The notes below the pieces were generated by a model, which searched no databases, was not told where the DNA came from, and saw only the letters and a list, made by a program, of their open reading frames with translations. Position numbers and translations under genes: made by a program. From assembly GCA_964458575.1 (NCBI GenBank), contig CAYWMD010000022.1:32289-96288 (forward strand): a stretch of 64,000 nucleotides of DNA, written 5' to 3'. Shown here one piece after another: positions 7,784-14,788 of this stretch. The DNA comes from CAYWMD01 sp964458575 (lineage in GTDB: Bacteria > Verrucomicrobiota > Verrucomicrobiia > Limisphaerales > JADLHS01). How positions within the stretch are numbered: position 1 is the stretch's first letter; each line of letters starts with the position of its first letter.

Positions 7784-9064
7784 ATGGACCTAAAGTTGCC
7801 AAAACTCGGCGAAGGCGCGGATTCCGGCGTTGTCGTGAACATCTTCGTAAAAGAAGGTGACACGGTGGCGAAGGACCAGGCCGTCATCGAACTGGAAAAC
7901 GAAAAAGCCGTGGCTTCGATTCCCGCGACGGCTGCGGGTATCGTCACCAAGATTCATGTCAAACCGGGCGACAAGATCAGTGTTGGCCAGCGCATTCTGT
8001 CTTTGAACGAAGGCGGCGCCGGTGTTGAACCGCCTGCGGAAACGCCGGTGACCGAGCGGGCCGCGCTAAAACCGGAACCGGCGGTTGAAGCGGTCAGCGA
8101 TGCGCCGGAAGCACTGGAGGCAGCTTCGCCGGTCGCGGCCCCCGTGGCGTCGCCGTCGCTGCGACGGATGGCGCGCGAGTTGGGCATTGACCTGCGCAAG
8201 ATTCGGGGTCGGGGACCGGGCGGTCGCATCGAGGTCAGCGATGTGCGCGGCTACATTCAACGTTTGGAACAGGCTGCGGCGTCGCCAAATGCTGCTCCGG
8301 CGACCACCGCAGCGAGCGCTCGGGCCAAACCCGCCGCCGAGCCGGTTGATTTTTCGAAATGGGGCGCGGTCACCAAGAAACCGCTGACGCCCCTGCGCCA
8401 GGTCATCGCCCGGCGCATGTGGGAAAACTGGAATGCCATTCCGCATGTCACCCAGTTTGAAGACGCGGATTTCACGCGATTGAACGAACTGCGGAAGAAG
8501 TTCGCGCCGGCCTACGAGTCAAAGGGCGTGAAATTAACCTTGACCCCGCTGGTCTTGAAGACGCTGGTGGCAACGCTGAAAAAGCATCCCCTTTTCAACT
8601 CCAGTCTGGACGAGGCGGCGAACGAGATTGTCTTCAAGGAATATTACCACATCGGCATCGCCGTGGACACTGAACAGGGCTTGATCGTGCCGGTGATCCG
8701 CGACGTGGACCGGAAAAGCACCCTCGAACTGGCGAGGGAACTGGAGCAGCTGGCGGCGAAGGCGCGCGACCGCAAGGTCACCGCCGACGAACTCAAGGGC
8801 GGCACGTTCACGATTTCAAACCAAGGGGCAATTGGCGGGGCGCACTTCACGCCCATCATTAACAAGCCGGAAGTGGCCATTCTCGGTCTGGGGCGGGGCA
8901 GCATGAAACCCGTTGTGCGCGACGGCAGGGTGGAGGCGCGTATGATGACGCCGCTGGGATTGTCCTACGATCATCGTGTCATTGATGGCGGCGCCGCGGC
9001 GCGATTCGTCCTGGACCTCGTGGCGGCCTTGCAGGAGTTCGCGGAAGATGTGGTGAAACTTTAG
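7784..9064 (+). CDS. Dihydrolipoamide acyltransferase (E2) of a 2-oxoacid dehydrogenase
   Basis: A 426-residue E2 core protein. Residues 1-78 form a lipoyl domain with the lipoylated lysine at K41 in ELENEKAVASIPA. An Ala/Pro-rich linker follows, then a peripheral-subunit (E3)-binding domain at about 123-158 (SPSLRRMARELGIDLRKIRG). A second linker leads to the catalytic domain (about 195-426) with the C-terminal active-site signature YDHRVIDGG (H397, D401). It transfers the acyl group from lipoate to CoA. The E3 gene follows after 10 bases, so they form an operon, but no E1 gene is adjacent: the preceding gene is on the opposite strand. Pyruvate, branched-chain or 2-oxoglutarate specificity cannot be fixed; the single lipoyl domain and length suit any of these. 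Confidence 0.93.
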   Translation: MDLKLPKLGEGADSGVVVNIFVKEGDTVAKDQAVIELENEKAVASIPATAAGIVTKIHVKPGDKISVGQRILSLNEGGAGVEPPAETPVTERAALKPEPAVEAVSDAPEALEAASPVAAPVASPSLRRMARELGIDLRKIRGRGPGGRIEVSDVRGYIQRLEQAAASPNAAPATTAASARAKPAAEPVDFSKWGAVTKKPLTPLRQVIARRMWENWNAIPHVTQFEDADFTRLNELRKKFAPAYESKGVKLTLTPLVLKTLVATLKKHPLFNSSLDEAANEIVFKEYYHIGIAVDTEQGLIVPVIRDVDRKSTLELARELEQLAAKARDRKVTADELKGGTFTISNQGAIGGAHFTPIINKPEVAILGLGRGSMKPVVRDGRVEARMMTPLGLSYDHRVIDGGAAARFVLDLVAALQEFAEDVVKL

Positions 9065-9074
9065 AGGGCATTTT

Positions 9075-10490
9075 ATGGATCCAATCAAGACAGAGATTGT
9101 TGTCATTGGCGCCGGGCCGGGCGGTTACGCCGCGGCGTTTTACGCAGCCGACCTGGGCAAGAAGGTCATCCTCGTCGAACGCGAGAAGCGGCTGGGCGGG
9201 GTGTGTTTGAATCGCGGGTGCATTCCCTCCAAGGCCCTGCTCTACGCCACCCACCAGATCGTTAACGCACGCGAGTCCGCCCACCGCGGCATCACTTTCG
9301 CCGCCCCGACCGTGGACGTGGCCAAACTGCGCGAATGGAAGGAATCCATCCTCACCAAACTTGGCGGCGGCGTGGCGCAACTCGCGAAGATGCGCGGCGT
9401 GCAGGTCATACAAGGGCGCGGTTACTTTGAAGGGTCGCAATCGTTGCGTGTGGAAACGGAACAAGGGCAGCAGTTCATCAACTTTGAAACCGCCATCCTT
9501 GCGGTCGGCTCGAAATCAGCCATGCCGAAGGCGTTCGATCTGGGCAACCCGCGTGTGATGACCTCGCGGGAGGCGCTGGAAGTTGAGGACATTCCCGAAA
9601 CATTGCTGGTGGTCGGCGGCGGTTACATCGGCATGGAGTTGGGGACGGTTTATGCCGCGCTGGGCAGCCAGGTGACGGTGGTGGAGGCGCTCGACGGTGT
9701 TCTCACGGGTGCGGACCCCGATCTTTCGCGGCCCGTCATCGCCGCGGCCAAAAAGGCGTTCAAGGAAATTCGCGTGAAGACCCGGGTCGGTCAGATGGCC
9801 ACCGCCGGCAAACAAATCAAAGTCGCCATGGAGTTCGACAGCCGGAGCGTCGAGGAACTTTACGACCGAGTGCTTGTCGCCGTAGGCCGGACGCCCAACA
9901 GCGGCGACCTGGGCTTGGAAAACACGAAGGTCACGCTGGACGACAAGGGCTTCGTGAAGGTCAACAACAGGCAGCAGACGGAGGATGCAAACATCTATGC
10001 CATCGGCGACATTGCGGGCGGAATCCTGCTCGCGCACAAGGCCCACAAGGAAGCGCGCATCGCCGTGGAAGTCATCAACGGCCAGCCGAGTTCATTCGAG
10101 AATGTCGTTATCCCCGCAGTGGTGTTTACGGATCCCGAGCTGGCGTGGTGCGGGTTGACCGAGGCCGAGGCCAAGGAACGCGGCCTCAAATACGAAGTGG
10201 CCAAATTCCCGTGGGCGGCGTCCGGCCGGGCGCTTTCCTTCGACCGCACCGACGGTGTAACGAAGATGATCATTGATCCCGAGAGCGAGCGAGTGCTGGG
10301 CGTGGGCATCTGCGGCGCCGGGGCCGGGGAGTTGATTGCCGAGGCGGTGCTGGCGCTGGAGATGGGCGCAACTGCCGAAGACATCGCGCTCACAGTGCAT
10401 CCGCATCCGACCTTGAGCGAGACGTTGATGGAATGCGCGGAGGCTTTTTACGGCCACGCGACTCATACGATTGCCAAGAAACGGGCTTAA
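9075..10490 (+). CDS. lpdA: Dihydrolipoyl dehydrogenase (E3)
   Basis: A 471-residue flavoprotein that re-oxidises dihydrolipoamide with NAD+. FAD-binding GAGPGG is at residues 12-17. The redox disulfide is C44/C49 in GGVCLNRGCIPSKALL. The NAD-binding segment is VVGGGYIGMELGTVYAALG, the second FAD motif is IYAIGDIAGG, and the C-terminal catalytic His-Glu pair is in HPHPTLSETLMECAEAFYGH. Length is normal for the family. It lies 10 bases after the E2 gene, hence co-transcribed and presumably serving that complex. Confidence 0.96.
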   Translation: MDPIKTEIVVIGAGPGGYAAAFYAADLGKKVILVEREKRLGGVCLNRGCIPSKALLYATHQIVNARESAHRGITFAAPTVDVAKLREWKESILTKLGGGVAQLAKMRGVQVIQGRGYFEGSQSLRVETEQGQQFINFETAILAVGSKSAMPKAFDLGNPRVMTSREALEVEDIPETLLVVGGGYIGMELGTVYAALGSQVTVVEALDGVLTGADPDLSRPVIAAAKKAFKEIRVKTRVGQMATAGKQIKVAMEFDSRSVEELYDRVLVAVGRTPNSGDLGLENTKVTLDDKGFVKVNNRQQTEDANIYAIGDIAGGILLAHKAHKEARIAVEVINGQPSSFENVVIPAVVFTDPELAWCGLTEAEAKERGLKYEVAKFPWAASGRALSFDRTDGVTKMIIDPESERVLGVGICGAGAGELIAEAVLALEMGATAEDIALTVHPHPTLSETLMECAEAFYGHATHTIAKKRA

Positions 10491-10498
10491 ATGAGGTA

Positions 10499-10520
10499 GC
10501 TGCGTTCGTGAGAACGCGGC
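10499..10520 (+). terminator. Hairpin after lpdA (possible terminator)
   Basis: GCTGCGTTC (10499-10507) pairs with GAACGCGGC (10512-10520) with one G-T wobble and a GTGA loop; AACCTTTT follows. The T-run is short, so termination is plausible but not certain. Starts 9 bases after the lpdA stop codon. Confidence 0.45.
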
Positions 10521-10558
10521 AACCTTTTAGCGAACACAGCCACGTTGAATCTTCGTGA

Positions 10559-10586
10559 TTGAAATGCCGCGTGAACCCGATAGAAT
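10559..10586 (+). promoter_or_regulatory. Promoter of the tRNA-Pro gene
   Basis: TTGAAA (10559-10564), 16-base spacer, TAGAAT (10581-10586). Both boxes match five of six sigma70 consensus bases. Predicted start near 10593, about 20 bases before the mature tRNA end. Confidence 0.6.
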
Positions 10587-10613
10587 TTACGCGGGCTCGA
10601 AACCAATTTCGGT

Positions 10614-10691
<78 letters not shown>

Positions 10692-10700
10692 TTTTTCCGT

Positions 10701-10862
10701 TCAAAGGCGAAATCGGTCGCTGTAATACATCCAGTACAGAAAGCCCGCGACCGCTCCCGCCATGATGATTCCAATCGCCAGTGCCAGATACATGGCTCGC
10801 GCCTGCCGTCGTACTTCATGGGAAGCCGCCTTGGGCTGAAAGAATTTGATGAGTCGTGTCAT
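10701..10862 (-). CDS. Small single-helix membrane protein (53 aa), unknown
   Basis: Read from the ATG complementary to 10860-10862. Sequence begins MTRLIKFFQPKAASHEVRRQ, then a transmembrane helix (MYLALAIGIIMAGAVAGFLY) and a short tail YYSDRFRL. The basic amphipathic head and one helix are consistent with a small inner-membrane protein with an N-terminal cytoplasmic side. The stop lies 9 bases from the 3' end of the convergent tRNA-Pro. No family recognised; the reading frame is clean and protein-like, but it is short. Confidence 0.5.
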   Translation of the reverse strand: MTRLIKFFQPKAASHEVRRQARAMYLALAIGIIMAGAVAGFLYWMYYSDRFRL

Positions 10863-10913
10863 TTCGTTGCCCGCTCGTTCGCCGGAGAATCGAAAATGCC
10901 CACGCCAATCCCT

Positions 10914-10935
10914 CCACGCACGTCTGTGTGCGTGG
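10914..10935 (+). other. Hairpin in the lysC upstream region
   Basis: CCACGCAC (10914-10921) and GTGCGTGG (10928-10935) form a perfect 8-bp stem with a 6-base loop, in the 270-base gap before lysC. No T-run follows, so it is not a simple terminator. I could not match the region to a lysine riboswitch. Confidence 0.35.
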
Positions 10936-11134
10936 CTGAAGGAAGCGGCAATTCACGGTTCGCCCGGTGAACTATGAATTAAGTCCGGGGCATGGATATC
11001 CGTTCGTTTCGGCGATGTAAAGCGAAAAGACCGGAGGTGAAAATTCGGGAAATTCGGACGTGTTTGGCGGCCCGGAAGTGATAATTCCAATCTTTTCAAA
11101 TGGAATTCCACGCGCTAGTCTCCTGATCCTTTTT

Positions 11135-12355
11135 ATGGCGTTGATTGTTCAGAAATACGGCGGCACGTCGGTGGGCAATACCGACCGCATCAAGAACGTC
11201 GCCCGACGCGTGGCGGAATACCGCAAGCGCGGCGACCAGCTCGTCGTGGTTGTCTCCGCGATGAGCGGCGTGACCGATGGGCTCATCAAGCTGGCCAAGG
11301 ACATCGCGCCTTTGCCCAGCGAGCGCGAGATGGACATGTTGCTGGCCACCGGGGAACAGCAGACCATCGCGTTGACCGCCATCGCGCTTCATGAGCTCAA
11401 GGTGCCGGCGGTTTCGCTGACGGGCGCGCAGGCGGGCATCGTCACGGACGGAATTCACACCAAGGCGAAAATTCACAACATCACGCCCAAACAAGTGCAT
11501 GCGCATTTGAGCCAGGGCAGTGTTGTCATCGTGGCCGGGTTTCAGGGCGAAACGCCCGAGGGGCAGATCACCACCTTGGGCCGTGGCGGTTCGGATTTGA
11601 CGGCGATTGCGCTGGCTGCTGCGCTCAAGGCCGACCTGTGCCAGATTTACACCGACGTGGACGGGGTTTACACCGCCGATCCGCGTCTCGTGCCCGGCGC
11701 GAGGAAGCTCGAGGAGATTTCCTATGATGAGATGCTCGAACTCGCCAGCCTCGGCGCGAAGGTGATGCAAAGCCGCTCGGTGGAGTTTGCAAAGAAATTT
11801 GGAGTCGTGTTCGAAGTGCGCTCCAGCCTGAATGACAACCCCGGAACCATTGTGAAAGAAGAAACCAAAAGCATGGAAGGCGTCGTGGTGCGCGGCGTCT
11901 CGCTCGACAAAAACCAGGCCAAGGTCACCCTCGTGGCCGTGCCCGACAAACCGGGCGTGGCCGCCCGCATCTTCAAGGCCATCGGCGACGCCAACGTGAA
12001 TGTGGACATGATCGTGCAAAACGTGAGCCACGGCTCCGGCGCGCCTGCGACCGATCTTTCCTTCACCGTGGACAAGCCCGATCTGCTCAAGGCGCACAAG
12101 GTGATTGACGGGTTGCGAAATGAAATCGGCTACCGTCATGTCATTGCCGACGAAAAAATTGGCAAGCTTTCGATTGTGGGCGTGGGCATGAAAAGTCATA
12201 CGGGCGTGGCCGGAAAGATGTTCGATGTACTGGCGAAAGCCGGGGTGAACATTGACATGATCTCGACGAGCGAAATCAAGATTTCGGTGGTGATTGACCT
12301 GGCGAAAGGTGAAGCGGCGATCAAGGCCGTTCACGCAGCGTTCCTCGGCAACTGA
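11135..12355 (+). CDS. lysC: Aspartate kinase
   Basis: A 406-residue monofunctional aspartokinase, first step of the Lys/Thr/Met pathway. The kinase start motif is KYGGTSVGN (residues 7-15); TLGRGGSDLTAIALAAAL and YTDVDGVYTADPR are family signatures. Two C-terminal ACT domains (about 265-400: KVTLVAVPDKPGVAARIF and LSIVGVGMKSHTGVAGKMF) give allosteric control by end-product amino acids. ATG 11135 starts the conserved MALIVQKYGG; upstream in-frame ATG codons encode no conserved residues. Monocistronic; the next gene converges from the other strand with one base between stops. Confidence 0.96.
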   Translation: MALIVQKYGGTSVGNTDRIKNVARRVAEYRKRGDQLVVVVSAMSGVTDGLIKLAKDIAPLPSEREMDMLLATGEQQTIALTAIALHELKVPAVSLTGAQAGIVTDGIHTKAKIHNITPKQVHAHLSQGSVVIVAGFQGETPEGQITTLGRGGSDLTAIALAAALKADLCQIYTDVDGVYTADPRLVPGARKLEEISYDEMLELASLGAKVMQSRSVEFAKKFGVVFEVRSSLNDNPGTIVKEETKSMEGVVVRGVSLDKNQAKVTLVAVPDKPGVAARIFKAIGDANVNVDMIVQNVSHGSGAPATDLSFTVDKPDLLKAHKVIDGLRNEIGYRHVIADEKIGKLSIVGVGMKSHTGVAGKMFDVLAKAGVNIDMISTSEIKISVVIDLAKGEAAIKAVHAAFLGN

Positions 12356-12356
12356 G

Positions 12357-12758
12357 TTACTTGCGGGAAAAGTAATCCTCGATGGGCTTGAGCACGCCGA
12401 GTTTGATCAACAGCACGATCAACACGGTGTAGGCGAGCGATACGAGCAGGTCCTTTTTCAATTCATTCCGGTTCGAGGCCTTGTCCGCCGGCGGTTTGCC
12501 GAGCATTTGCTTCGCGCCGCGGTGCATCAGCACAAAACCGAGCACATTTGTCAGCCAGTAGCCCACGATTAAAGCGACGTTGAACACGGCGTCGCGCCAC
12601 GAGTTAGCGCACAGGCTGCTCACCAGCCACGCGAAGGCCAGCGCCAAAGGTACGTTGACAAATGCATCGTTCCACCACGATAGCGGTGAGAGCATGAAAC
12701 CCAGCACGGCCAGCATTCCCCCGGTGAGTTTTCGTTTCCACGGCATGTCGCCGGGCAT
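12357..12758 (-). CDS. Integral membrane protein, unknown (133 aa)
   Basis: From ATG 12758 the protein reads MPGDMPWKRKLTGGMLAVLG. It has about four hydrophobic segments (LTGGMLAVLGFMLSPLSWW, VPLALAFAWLVSSLC, VFNVALIVGYWLTNVLGFVL and LLVSLAYTVLIVLLIKLGVL) and a polar loop with NRNELKKDL. The longer open frame upstream reads as non-protein-like and overlaps the terminator at 12818, so the shorter start is preferred. No family recognised. Converges on lysC. Confidence 0.65.
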   Translation of the reverse strand: MPGDMPWKRKLTGGMLAVLGFMLSPLSWWNDAFVNVPLALAFAWLVSSLCANSWRDAVFNVALIVGYWLTNVLGFVLMHRGAKQMLGKPPADKASNRNELKKDLLVSLAYTVLIVLLIKLGVLKPIEDYFSRK

Positions 12759-12817
12759 GTAGCGAAATCGTGTGCACCCCGCAAGCCCAAAGGTCACGAA
12801 GTCGCTGCAGAATGGAA

Positions 12818-12846
12818 AAGCCCGATCCTGCGAGCGGATCGGGCTT
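12818..12846 (-). terminator. Rho-independent terminator of the beta-strand repeat gene
   Basis: AAGCCCGATCC (12818-12828) and GGATCGGGCTT (12836-12846) form a perfect 11-bp stem with a 7-base loop, followed on the minus strand by TT and CC. It lies 27 bases past the stop of the gene ending at 12873. Confidence 0.8.
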
Positions 12847-12872
12847 GATGGAGCCAATGGGTCAGCCGGTGA

Positions 12873-14171
12873 TTACGGCACCGTCTGGCCAAAGCGGTAA
12901 TAGCGCTGGTCGTTGGTGGCTTGCGAGTCCAGGAACTGGATGACGCCACTACCGTCCGAATTGGTAATGCCAATCAGCCACCAACTGGACATCGGCAACG
13001 CGACGTTCGTGGACGCGTGAACATTGTAGGGCCGATTGGCCACGCCCAGGGCGCCCAGGCTGACACTGGTGGGACCAGTGGCGGCGATGGTGAGATTGGT
13101 GGCCGCAGCCACCGGCGGCACGGACAGCACCTCGATGGTTCCGTTGTCCGCCAACCGGTTGGTCCAAACCACTCCCAGCGGCGATACGATTGTCAGTGCT
13201 TCGCCGTTGGGCATCGGTTTATTGAACAACTGAAAACTGTCTCCGGGTACCAATCCAATGTTACCAATGTTCACCACGGTCACCGTTCCGGCGCCCGCGT
13301 TGGTCAACACCCCGGTCACGGAAACCACGTCGTTGGACGGGGTGAGCGACTTGTCCAATTGAACAAACATGTTGCCCGACAAGGTCAGGTCGCCGCCGAT
13401 GGTCAGGGTGCCGACGGAAGCGCCCGGCGACACAGTGCCTCCGCTGCTCACCGTTACCGTGCCGCCGATCGTACCACTGCCGCCAACCGTGGCGCCGGAC
13501 GCAACCGAAACGGCGCTACCAGCCGGCAGCGAACCGGGACTGTTGATCAGCAGCGTTCCGCCGGAAACGGTTGTGTTTCCGAGATAGGAACAGGTGCCGC
13601 TAAGCAGAAGCTTGCCGGCCCCGGTTTTGCTGAATCCTGCGTTGCCGAAAATATCACAGCTGACTGTGATGGTCCCGTCCACGTGCGTTACGTCAATTGG
13701 TTGGGTCACGTCAATGCGCAGTTTCATCTTGGCCCCATAGCTGTTGGGCGCACCACTTAGCCCGAGATCCCATCCGCCGACCCCTTTCTGGTTGTTTAGA
13801 AAACCCACCTGCGCACCATTTAATCCCAGAGTGACATCGGTCGTGTTATTCGTGCCAATGGAAATGGTCCTGAAATTCGGCGGGCCGGCGCAGTTGTTGC
13901 GTAATTGGATGCGGGTCACTGTGGTGTCGGCGGAAAGATAGATGTTCGTCTGGGTGGTTGGCGAAGCACTGTAAAAGTTGCACGCACTGTCAGTGCTGTT
14001 GGGGGCACGATTATCGCACGCTCCCCCCAAGCTGCACGTCCAGTTTGCGCCATTGGTCCATTCGAGGTCGTTGCCTCCCCCGTCCCAAAGCTGTTGCCCA
14101 AATGTCCGGACCGGAAGCACCAGCGCACACATCAGCAGAAACGGCCAGAATCGTTGGATCATGCTTTTCAT
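12873..14171 (-). CDS. Secreted autotransporter-associated beta-strand repeat protein
   Basis: About 432 residues from ATG 14171. The N-terminus MKSMIQRFWPFLLMCALVLP is a signal peptide. Residues 30-170 are a beta-rich domain with four cysteines in a cluster (WTCSLGGACDN, DSACNFY). A TIGR02601-type beta-strand repeat follows (FSKTGAGKLLLSG, GNTTVSGGTLLIN), then a beta-helix-like run of short Gly/Val/Ser repeats (VSVASGATVGGSGTIGG) and a PATR-like domain (LTIGGDLTLSGNMFVQLD). The last 75 residues are the FYR-type module (PYNVHASTNV, then QRYYRFGQTVP). It lacks an autotransporter barrel, so the name is by repeat type only. Probably a surface or extracellular protein. Confidence 0.8.
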   Translation of the reverse strand: MKSMIQRFWPFLLMCALVLPVRTFGQQLWDGGGNDLEWTNGANWTCSLGGACDNRAPNSTDSACNFYSASPTTQTNIYLSADTTVTRIQLRNNCAGPPNFRTISIGTNNTTDVTLGLNGAQVGFLNNQKGVGGWDLGLSGAPNSYGAKMKLRIDVTQPIDVTHVDGTITVSCDIFGNAGFSKTGAGKLLLSGTCSYLGNTTVSGGTLLINSPGSLPAGSAVSVASGATVGGSGTIGGTVTVSSGGTVSPGASVGTLTIGGDLTLSGNMFVQLDKSLTPSNDVVSVTGVLTNAGAGTVTVVNIGNIGLVPGDSFQLFNKPMPNGEALTIVSPLGVVWTNRLADNGTIEVLSVPPVAAATNLTIAATGPTSVSLGALGVANRPYNVHASTNVALPMSSWWLIGITNSDGSGVIQFLDSQATNDQRYYRFGQTVP

Positions 14172-14586
14172 AGTTGGTTCATGTTGATTGGTTTCCGAGC
14201 CTCGCCTCACTGCGTCCGCAAATTCCTGCCGCTCTTTGCTCCGCAACCGGCGCGGGGACAAGCTGTCCGCGACAGATTTTTCGGTAACATTCCGCAACGA
14301 TGAACGAGATTCAGTTTCATTTCGTTTATTTCACCGCGACCATTCATTGTCAAGAGTCATTTTCCCGCACTCGTTTGCCGCGCCGGTAATGGGAGTCGTG
14401 CTTCCCCCTTAGCCGGCCGGACACAACGACGCGGCTCGCGGCTCGGCTTGCCCTCGCGAAGCGGATTCTTGTTCGGCATATGGGAATGGTTCGCGGCGAC
14501 AGGTCCGCGCAGGAATCCGTCCGCGCAACTGGTTTACGAAGAAATATGCAGCGCCACGTGCGGAGTTATGGTGACCGAAAATCCGT
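14172..14586. other. Divergent intergenic region, no gene recognised
   Basis: Separates the minus-strand beta-strand repeat gene from the leu leader. It must hold the promoter of the former. An open frame reaching from 14448 into the leader peptide frame exists, but its upstream part (MPSRSGFLFGIWEWF) is not protein-like and lies before the predicted promoter. No hairpin or repeat of note. Confidence 0.45.
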
Positions 14587-14615
14587 TTGACGCCGCCGAA
14601 CCTCCCGGTTATTGT
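14587..14615 (+). promoter_or_regulatory. Promoter of the leu leader/leuA transcript
   Basis: TTGACG (14587-14592, five of six consensus), exact 17-base spacer, TATTGT (14610-14615, four of six). Predicted transcription start is about 14622, which coincides with the GTG start of the leader peptide, so the leader may be translated from a leaderless or near-leaderless mRNA. Confidence 0.6.
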
Positions 14616-14621
14616 GTCGCC

Positions 14622-14690
14622 GTGAATCGCAATTTGAACCTGCTGCTTACGAACGCGCTGCTGCTGGGCAGCGCGGCAGTCGGGTTCTAG
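14622..14690 (+). CDS. leuA leader peptide (leucine attenuator)
   Basis: A 22-residue frame from GTG 14622 to TAG 14688-14690 with seven leucine codons in two runs: NLNLLL then TNALLLG, ending SAAVGF. This resembles enterobacterial LeuL in arrangement (Leu run, Asn-Ala, Pro/Val-Gly end) but is not the same sequence. The leucine codons at 14656-14664 sit inside a hairpin (14654-14661 with 14668-14675), and the last codons contain the antiterminator strand 14675-14687. A ribosome stalling for lack of charged tRNA-Leu would therefore favour readthrough into leuA. An in-frame ATG at 14568 is an alternative start but precedes the predicted promoter. No Shine-Dalgarno sequence is visible. Confidence 0.75.
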   Translation: MNRNLNLLLTNALLLGSAAVGF

Positions 14691-14724
14691 GCGCGAAAAG
14701 TCCATTTGAACGAACCCCACTGCC
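14675..14724 (+). promoter_or_regulatory. Antiterminator pairing of the leu attenuator
   Basis: GGCAGTCGGGTTC (14675-14687) can pair with GAACCCCACTGCC (14712-14724), 12 of 13 bases, which would occupy the left arm of the terminator at 14713-14725. The two structures are mutually exclusive. Confidence 0.7.
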
Positions 14725-14748
14725 GAACGGCGGTGGGGTTTTTGTTTT
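14713..14748 (+). terminator. Attenuator terminator upstream of leuA
   Basis: AACCCCACTGCCG (14713-14725) pairs with CGGCGGTGGGGTT (14728-14740), one T-G wobble, followed by TTTGTTTT. The tip bases cannot pair tightly, so the real loop is about four bases. Placed 41 bases before the leuA start, after the leader stop codon. Confidence 0.85.
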
Positions 14749-14788
14749 GCCTCGCCGCCACGGCGCAAACCCATACACTGAAAAAGCC

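Noticed and set aside
10863..11134. Lysine riboswitch before lysC
   Set aside because: Hairpins exist, but the conserved core of the lysine riboswitch could not be found by eye.
11096..12334. Long minus-strand open frame (412 codons) across lysC
   Set aside because: It is the exact antisense of aspartokinase; His/Arg/Gly-rich with no domain, produced by GC-rich codon use.
12873..14171. True type V autotransporters
   Set aside because: Neither this gene nor 59426-63466 has a C-terminal beta-barrel; only the repeat type is shared.
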